Positions 7,367-10,195 of a stretch of DNA of 10,195 nucleotides are shown piece after piece. The position numbers and the translations under genes were made by a program. Numbering within the stretch: position 1 is the first letter of the stretch; the number at the start of each line of letters is the position of its first letter. The notes beneath the pieces were generated by a model that saw only the letters and a program-made list of their open reading frames with translations, was not told the DNA's origin and ran no database searches. Source of the DNA: Natronohydrobacter sp. (GTDB lineage: Bacteria; Pseudomonadota; Alphaproteobacteria; Rhodobacterales; Rhodobacteraceae); the NCBI GenBank assembly GCA_007123015.1, contig SKSL01000013.1, positions 1 to 10,195 of the forward strand, given 5' to 3'.

Positions 7367-8242
7367 TCAGCGCCCCCTGCCTGCGTCAAGTTGCTGCCAG
7401 AGCCACATCAGCGCGGCACTTGCAGGCTGGTCCGTGTGGTGGGTCAGAAGCTGCCAGCCGGTCACGCGCGCAAGACCTGCGAGCATGTCGCGCCTTTCGG
7501 CCAGCCGTGCGCGGTAACGCGCTTGCAGATCATTCGCGCGCAAGGTTTCGTGGCGCAGCGCACCGGCCATGGATTCGAAGATCGAGCGGCCCTGATAAGG
7601 GAATTCTTCTTCGACTGGATCGAGGATCTGCACCAGCGCCCCCCCGATCCCGCGATCCGCTGCACGCCCGACCGCATCCTGCACGGACTGCGGGTCGCCC
7701 ATGAAGTCGGACAGGAACACAGCCTGCGAATGGGTAGGAAGCGCCATATCCGGCGGCGTGCCGTAATCCTCATCCGTCTCGGTCACAAGTGACAGCGCCA
7801 GCGGATCAAGCTGCGCGCGCCCTGCACGCGGGGGCATGTCGGGCATCAGGCCGACACGCTCACCGCCCTTCAGCAGCAGGATCGACAGTGTCAGCCCCAG
7901 CAGGCGGGCGCGCTCGGCCTTGGGTGCGCGGGATTTATGGCCGGTGAATTGCATGGCCTGTGACCGGTCCACCCAGAGCGTGACCGCCTGCGCCGCCTGC
8001 CATTCGGTTTCGCGCACGAAATGCACATCCGCACGGGCAGAGCGCCGCCAGTCGATCCGCGCACCCCAGTCGGACGATGTGGCTTGCCGATACTGCCAGA
8101 ACTCATCCCCTGCCCCTGCCCGCTTGCGCCCATGTGCGCCGGGCAGGACGGACGCAGCCAGCAGATGCGCCTGCGCCATGAGCGCCGGAAGTGGCGCAGC
8201 AAGGCCTTCAGCGTAAGACCTGAGCGTCGCGGGAGAAGTCAA
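7367..8242 (-). CDS. DUF58 domain protein, partner of MoxR ATPase
   Basis: A 291-residue soluble protein without membrane segments. The DUF58 signature is clear: GAHGRKRAGAGDEFWQYR (35-52) followed by DWGARIDWRRSARADVHFVRETEWQ in the 58-82 region. A vWA-like core follows, with VTLWVDRSQAM (87-97; D92 and S94 fit the start of a metal site) and VFLSDFMGDP (175-184). DUF58 proteins are regularly encoded next to MoxR ATPases and are thought to act with them as adaptor or substrate-binding partners; no biochemical role is assigned here. The start is a TTG at 8242, whose last two bases are the start of the moxR stop (TTGA overlap). It is backed by a GGAGG ribosome site 7 nt upstream and by the conserved N-terminus before the first internal ATG (residue 22), which would cut into the family's first helix. 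The stop directly abuts the next start. Unlike many DUF58 proteins this one has no N-terminal membrane anchor, so it likely works in the cytoplasm with MoxR. Confidence 0.9.
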   Translation of the reverse strand: MTSPATLRSYAEGLAAPLPALMAQAHLLAASVLPGAHGRKRAGAGDEFWQYRQATSSDWGARIDWRRSARADVHFVRETEWQAAQAVTLWVDRSQAMQFTGHKSRAPKAERARLLGLTLSILLLKGGERVGLMPDMPPRAGRAQLDPLALSLVTETDEDYGTPPDMALPTHSQAVFLSDFMGDPQSVQDAVGRAADRGIGGALVQILDPVEEEFPYQGRSIFESMAGALRHETLRANDLQARYRARLAERRDMLAGLARVTGWQLLTHHTDQPASAALMWLWQQLDAGRGR

Positions 8243-9246
8243 GCAGCTGCCTCCATCTGTGTTGCGCCTGCGGCCACCCGATCAATGATCGCGCCCAGAT
8301 CATCCCCGCGCGCCCGTGCCGCAAAGCCCAGCGCCATGCGGTGGGTCAGCACCGGGCGGGCCATGGTGGCCACATCTTCAACCGAGGGCACAAGGCGGCC
8401 ATCGAGCAGCGCGCGGGCGCGCACCGTCAGCATCAGCGCCTGTGCGGCACGCGGACCCGGCCCCCAGCTGACCGCGCCTTTCACCGCCTCATGCGCCTCT
8501 GGCTCATCCGGGCGGCAGCCGCGCACCAGATCGAGGATCGCCTCGACCACTTTTTCGCCCACAGGCATGCGCCGCAACAGGCGTTGCGCGGCCATCAATT
8601 CAGCGGCAGTGAAAACCTCATGCGCGGCCGCGTCGCCTTCGCCCGTTGTGGCCAGCAGGATATCGCGTTCGGTCGCGCGGTCGGGATACTCGACATCAAT
8701 CTGCACAAGGAAGCGGTCAAGCTGTGCTTCAGGCAGCGGGTAAGTGCCTTCCTGCTCGATCGGGTTTTGAGTCGCGAGCACATGGAAGGGTTTGTCGAGC
8801 GCGTGATGCGCGCCTGCGACAGTGACCTCGCCTTCCTGCATCGCCTGCAAGAGCGCTGCCTGCGTGCGGGGCGAGGCGCGGTTGATTTCGTCCGCCATCA
8901 GAAGCTGGCAGAAGATCGGCCCTTCGATGAAGCGGAAAGCGCGTTTGCCGTCATCCTTCACGTCCAGCACTTCCGATCCGAGGATATCAGCCGGCATCAA
9001 ATCCGGTGTAAACTGGATGCGATTGCCTTTCAGCCCCATGACCGTCGAGAGTGTGTCCACCAAGCGCGTCTTGCCCAGACCGGGCAGACCAATCAGCAAC
9101 CCATGCCCACCGCAGAGCATGGCCGTCAATGTCAGGTCCACGACTTTGGTCTGACCAATGAAACGCTGATTGATGCTGCTGCGCGCCTGCGCCAGTTTAT
9201 CACCAAGAGTTTCGATCTCAGTGATCAGGTCACTGTCTTCACTCAT
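8239..9246 (-). CDS. MoxR-family AAA+ ATPase
   Basis: A 335-residue AAA+ ATPase of the MoxR family, cytoplasmic and expected to form hexamers. Residues seen: Walker A GLPGLGKT (53-60); the MoxR-typical QFTPDLMPADILG (78-90); Walker B LLMADEINRA (115-124, D119 E120); sensor 1 in LATQNPIEQEGTYPLPEAQ (N161); the arginine-finger segment LDRF (R178); and sensor 2 in GPGPRAAQAL (R266). All ATPase motifs are intact. MoxR proteins act as chaperone-like motors that help cofactor insertion or activation of partner proteins, often with DUF58 and vWA proteins encoded in the same operon, as here. The ATG at 9246 has a near-perfect AAGGAGG site 6 nt upstream. The frame is open further upstream to 9393 but that part would overlap the divergent gene and does not look like MoxR. 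This is the first gene of the four-gene operon; its stop overlaps the next start. The generic symbol moxR is not given because the family has many paralogous branches. Confidence 0.95.
   Translation of the reverse strand: MSEDSDLITEIETLGDKLAQARSSINQRFIGQTKVVDLTLTAMLCGGHGLLIGLPGLGKTRLVDTLSTVMGLKGNRIQFTPDLMPADILGSEVLDVKDDGKRAFRFIEGPIFCQLLMADEINRASPRTQAALLQAMQEGEVTVAGAHHALDKPFHVLATQNPIEQEGTYPLPEAQLDRFLVQIDVEYPDRATERDILLATTGEGDAAAHEVFTAAELMAAQRLLRRMPVGEKVVEAILDLVRGCRPDEPEAHEAVKGAVSWGPGPRAAQALMLTVRARALLDGRLVPSVEDVATMARPVLTHRMALGFAARARGDDLGAIIDRVAAGATQMEAAA
8250..8254 (-). promoter_or_regulatory. Shine-Dalgarno supporting the TTG start of the DUF58 gene
   Basis: GGAGG on the minus strand lies inside the last codons of moxR, 7 nt before the TTG at 8242-8240. 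It is the main reason for choosing this non-ATG start over the ATG at residue 22. Confidence 0.65.
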
Positions 9247-9326
9247 GCGCAGCCTCCTTGATATGCGGGTGACGTTTGCGCGTCTTACCCTATCTGATAC
9301 TGTCAGACATATCGCATGGAGCGCCA
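9247..9326. promoter_or_regulatory. divergent promoter region between the MoxR operon and the DUF1285 gene
   Basis: These 80 bp separate two divergent start codons and must hold the promoters of both units, unless the DUF1285 or MoxR genes are read from inside their neighbours. An imperfect dyad TCTGA-TACTG-TCAGA (9293-9307) lies near the centre, overlapped by TGTCAGACA (9301-9309), and could be an operator. A CTGACA (minus strand, 9306-9301) resembles a -35 box, but no well-spaced -10 was found for either direction, so exact promoters are not assigned. Confidence 0.5.
9253..9259 (-). promoter_or_regulatory. Shine-Dalgarno of the MoxR-family gene
   Basis: AAGGAGG on the minus strand, 6 nt before the ATG at 9246. 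It is a nearly ideal ribosome site and fixes this start against the longer open frame reaching 9393. Confidence 0.8.
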
Positions 9327-9926
9327 ATGGCAAAAAGCAGTTCTCAACAAAATAGCGTGACCCCTTCAGCGGATGCGCTGGCACATGCAGCAAGTGCAGC
9401 GGCGAAGGGCAAAGGCTTGCCGCCTGTGCATTTGTGGAACCCGCCTTTTTGTGGGGATCTGGACATGCGGATCGCGCGCGATGGCACTTGGTTCTATGAG
9501 GGCACGCCCATCGGACGGCCTGCGCTGGTGCGGCTGTTCTCGACCATCCTGAAGCTGGAAGATGGCAAATATTTTCTGGTCACGCCGGTCGAAAAGGTTG
9601 GAATCACAGTCGAGGACGCGCCCTTTGTGGCTGTTGATTTTGCCGTGAGCGAGCAAGGCGTGGATCAAGTGCTGCGCTTCACGACCAATGTTGGTGACAC
9701 AGTCAGCGCAGGGCATGATGCCCCGATCCGGGTGACGCGCGATCCTGCGACGGGCGAGCCTGCGCCCTATGTCATGATACGCGCAGGGCTGGAGGCGCTG
9801 ATTGATCGAAAGAGCTTTTACCGGCTGGTTGAATTGGCTGTGCATCATGAACATGAAGGCGAAAACTGGTACGGCCTGTGGTCGGGTGGGGTGTTCTTTC
9901 CCGTGATCCCGTCACGGGAATTGTGA
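9327..9926 (+). CDS. DUF1285 family protein
   Basis: A 199-residue soluble protein of unknown function. After a low-complexity Ala/Ser/Lys leader (1-30) comes the DUF1285 pattern: PPVHLWNPPFCGDLDMRI (32-49), DGTWFYEGTPIGRPALVRLFSTIL (52-75), LEDGKYFLVTPVEKVGITVEDAPFVAVD (77-104), PYVMIRAGLEALIDRKSFYRLVEL (147-170) and a C-terminal WYGLWSGGVFFPV (181-193). Length fits the family (about 180-200). The ATG at 9327 is preceded by GGAG 5 nt upstream; the frame is open a little further upstream to 9276 but without a ribosome site, and the family begins near this ATG. It is transcribed away from the MoxR operon, sharing an 80-bp control region. A 9-bp stem-loop falls in its last codons. I recall that in related bacteria this gene is often followed by genes for a Nudix hydrolase and a CCA tRNA nucleotidyltransferase; here a transposase remnant comes first instead. 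No function is claimed. Confidence 0.9.
   Translation: MAKSSSQQNSVTPSADALAHAASAAAKGKGLPPVHLWNPPFCGDLDMRIARDGTWFYEGTPIGRPALVRLFSTILKLEDGKYFLVTPVEKVGITVEDAPFVAVDFAVSEQGVDQVLRFTTNVGDTVSAGHDAPIRVTRDPATGEPAPYVMIRAGLEALIDRKSFYRLVELAVHHEHEGENWYGLWSGGVFFPVIPSREL
9898..9920 (+). terminator. 9-bp stem-loop at the end of the DUF1285 gene
   Basis: TTCCCGTGA (9898-9906) and TCACGGGAA (9912-9920) are exact reverse complements around a 5-nt loop, ending 3 bases before the stop codon. The following TTGTGAGGTT is only weakly T-rich. The place and symmetry fit a transcription terminator embedded in the coding end, but a coincidence of codon use cannot be excluded. Confidence 0.5.
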
Positions 9927-10038
9927 GGTTGCACCCGAGACGTGGCTGAAATTTGCACGGCCAGAGGCCATTTGCATCAAGATCACGCCCACTTCCGCAC
10001 AGGCTTTGCGAGAGTGTCTTTGACACCGGAGATTGGAC
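9927..10038. other. short intergenic stretch between the DUF1285 gene and the transposase remnant
   Basis: No gene with family resemblance is seen here. A short GGCC-AGA-GGCC repeat near 9959-9969 followed by ATTT is too weak to call a terminator. The minus-strand frame of the transposase remnant stays open across this stretch and into the DUF1285 gene (to 9772), but it no longer resembles a transposase. Confidence 0.5.
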
Positions 10039-10195
10039 ATGGCGCGCTTCTGTGCCGCGCTCGCGGTAATGATCAAGCACTTCCCGTCGGCTCATCTGTT
10101 CATAATCAAGCGACGTGACCAGGAAGAAGCGATCCAGAAGCAGGTCATCGGGGCGCTCCTTGACCACCAGCACGACCCGACGCGCCTTCTCCCAA
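10039..10195 (-). pseudogene. truncated IS1380/IS4-like transposase remnant
   Basis: Read on the minus strand from the window edge, the frame gives WEKARRVVLVVKERPDD followed by LLLDRFFLVTSL, DYEQMSRREVLDHYRERG and TEARH. The pattern of a beta-strand with FFLVTSL, an acidic helix and YRERG is typical of the region around the last catalytic Glu of DDE transposases of the IS1380 or broader IS4 type, where the motif is Y-x2-R-x3-E. Here the Glu is one position too early (R-G-T-E), so a codon is missing or the gene is broken at that point, and the resemblance stops at about 10039 while the frame runs on into unrelated sequence. No terminal inverted repeat was found. Only the C-terminal end is in view; the upstream part lies outside. 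Family assignment is by memory of the motif and is moderate; that it is a remnant is likely because the end of the protein is missing. Confidence 0.6.

Noticed and set aside
6434..7792. Long plus-strand open frame of 452 codons opposite the BatA/DUF4159 and DUF58 genes
   Set aside because: Crosses two well-supported genes on the other strand and shows no recognisable domain; high GC keeps such frames open by chance.
9247..9393. 49-residue N-terminal extension of the MoxR ATPase
   Set aside because: Would overlap the divergent DUF1285 gene, lacks MoxR resemblance, and the ATG at 9246 has an AAGGAGG site.
9959..9972. GGCC-AGA-GGCC followed by ATTT as a terminator
   Set aside because: A 4-bp stem with three T residues is expected by chance in this composition.
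9772..10038. Continuation of the transposase frame on the minus strand into the DUF1285 gene
   Set aside because: Resemblance to transposases ends near 10039 and the rest is antisense to a well-supported coding region.

Overview
The window (about 60% GC by eye, gene-dense, tightly coupled genes) looks like the chromosome of a photosynthetic alphaproteobacterium, most likely Rhodobacterales (Rhodobacter/Roseobacter group). The basis is the order PucC-family protein - bchP - idi, which is the order known from the end of the Rhodobacter photosynthesis gene cluster, together with a neighbouring MoxR/DUF58/DUF4159 operon and a DUF1285 gene of the type seen in that order. Species cannot be named from the sequence.

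Region 1 (1-2506, plus strand) is the end of a photosynthesis operon. It holds the C-terminal part of a PucC/LhaA-family membrane carrier (Bch2/ORF428-like), then bchP (geranylgeranyl reductase for the bacteriochlorophyll tail) and idi (type 1 isopentenyl-diphosphate isomerase). The genes are 2 bp apart and then overlap by ATGA. Idi feeds isoprenoid supply (geranylgeranyl-PP) and BchP reduces the geranylgeranyl tail to phytyl, so the pair joins precursor supply to the last step of pigment synthesis.

Region 2 (2520-2548) is a perfect 14-bp inverted repeat between the convergent ends of idi and the next operon, a probable bidirectional transcription terminator.

Region 3 (2550-9246, minus strand) is a four-gene operon with no gaps, in transcription order: a MoxR AAA+ ATPase, a DUF58 protein, a 916-residue membrane protein with a BatA-like N-terminus and a DUF4159 C-terminus, and a 689-residue membrane protein with a vWA-like domain (apparently complete MIDAS motif) plus a GATase-like domain without the catalytic Cys. 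By analogy with MoxR-vWA systems this is probably an ATP-driven chaperone or maturation machine with cytoplasmic parts (MoxR, DUF58) and large periplasmic parts. Its substrate is unknown, and it is the least characterised system in the window.

Region 4 (9247-10195) starts with an 80-bp divergent promoter region, followed by a DUF1285 gene on the plus strand whose last codons form a 9-bp stem-loop. About 110 bp further on, the right edge holds a truncated transposase remnant (IS1380/IS4-like C-terminal catalytic region) on the minus strand, running off the window. No tRNA, rRNA, CRISPR array or intact insertion sequence was seen.
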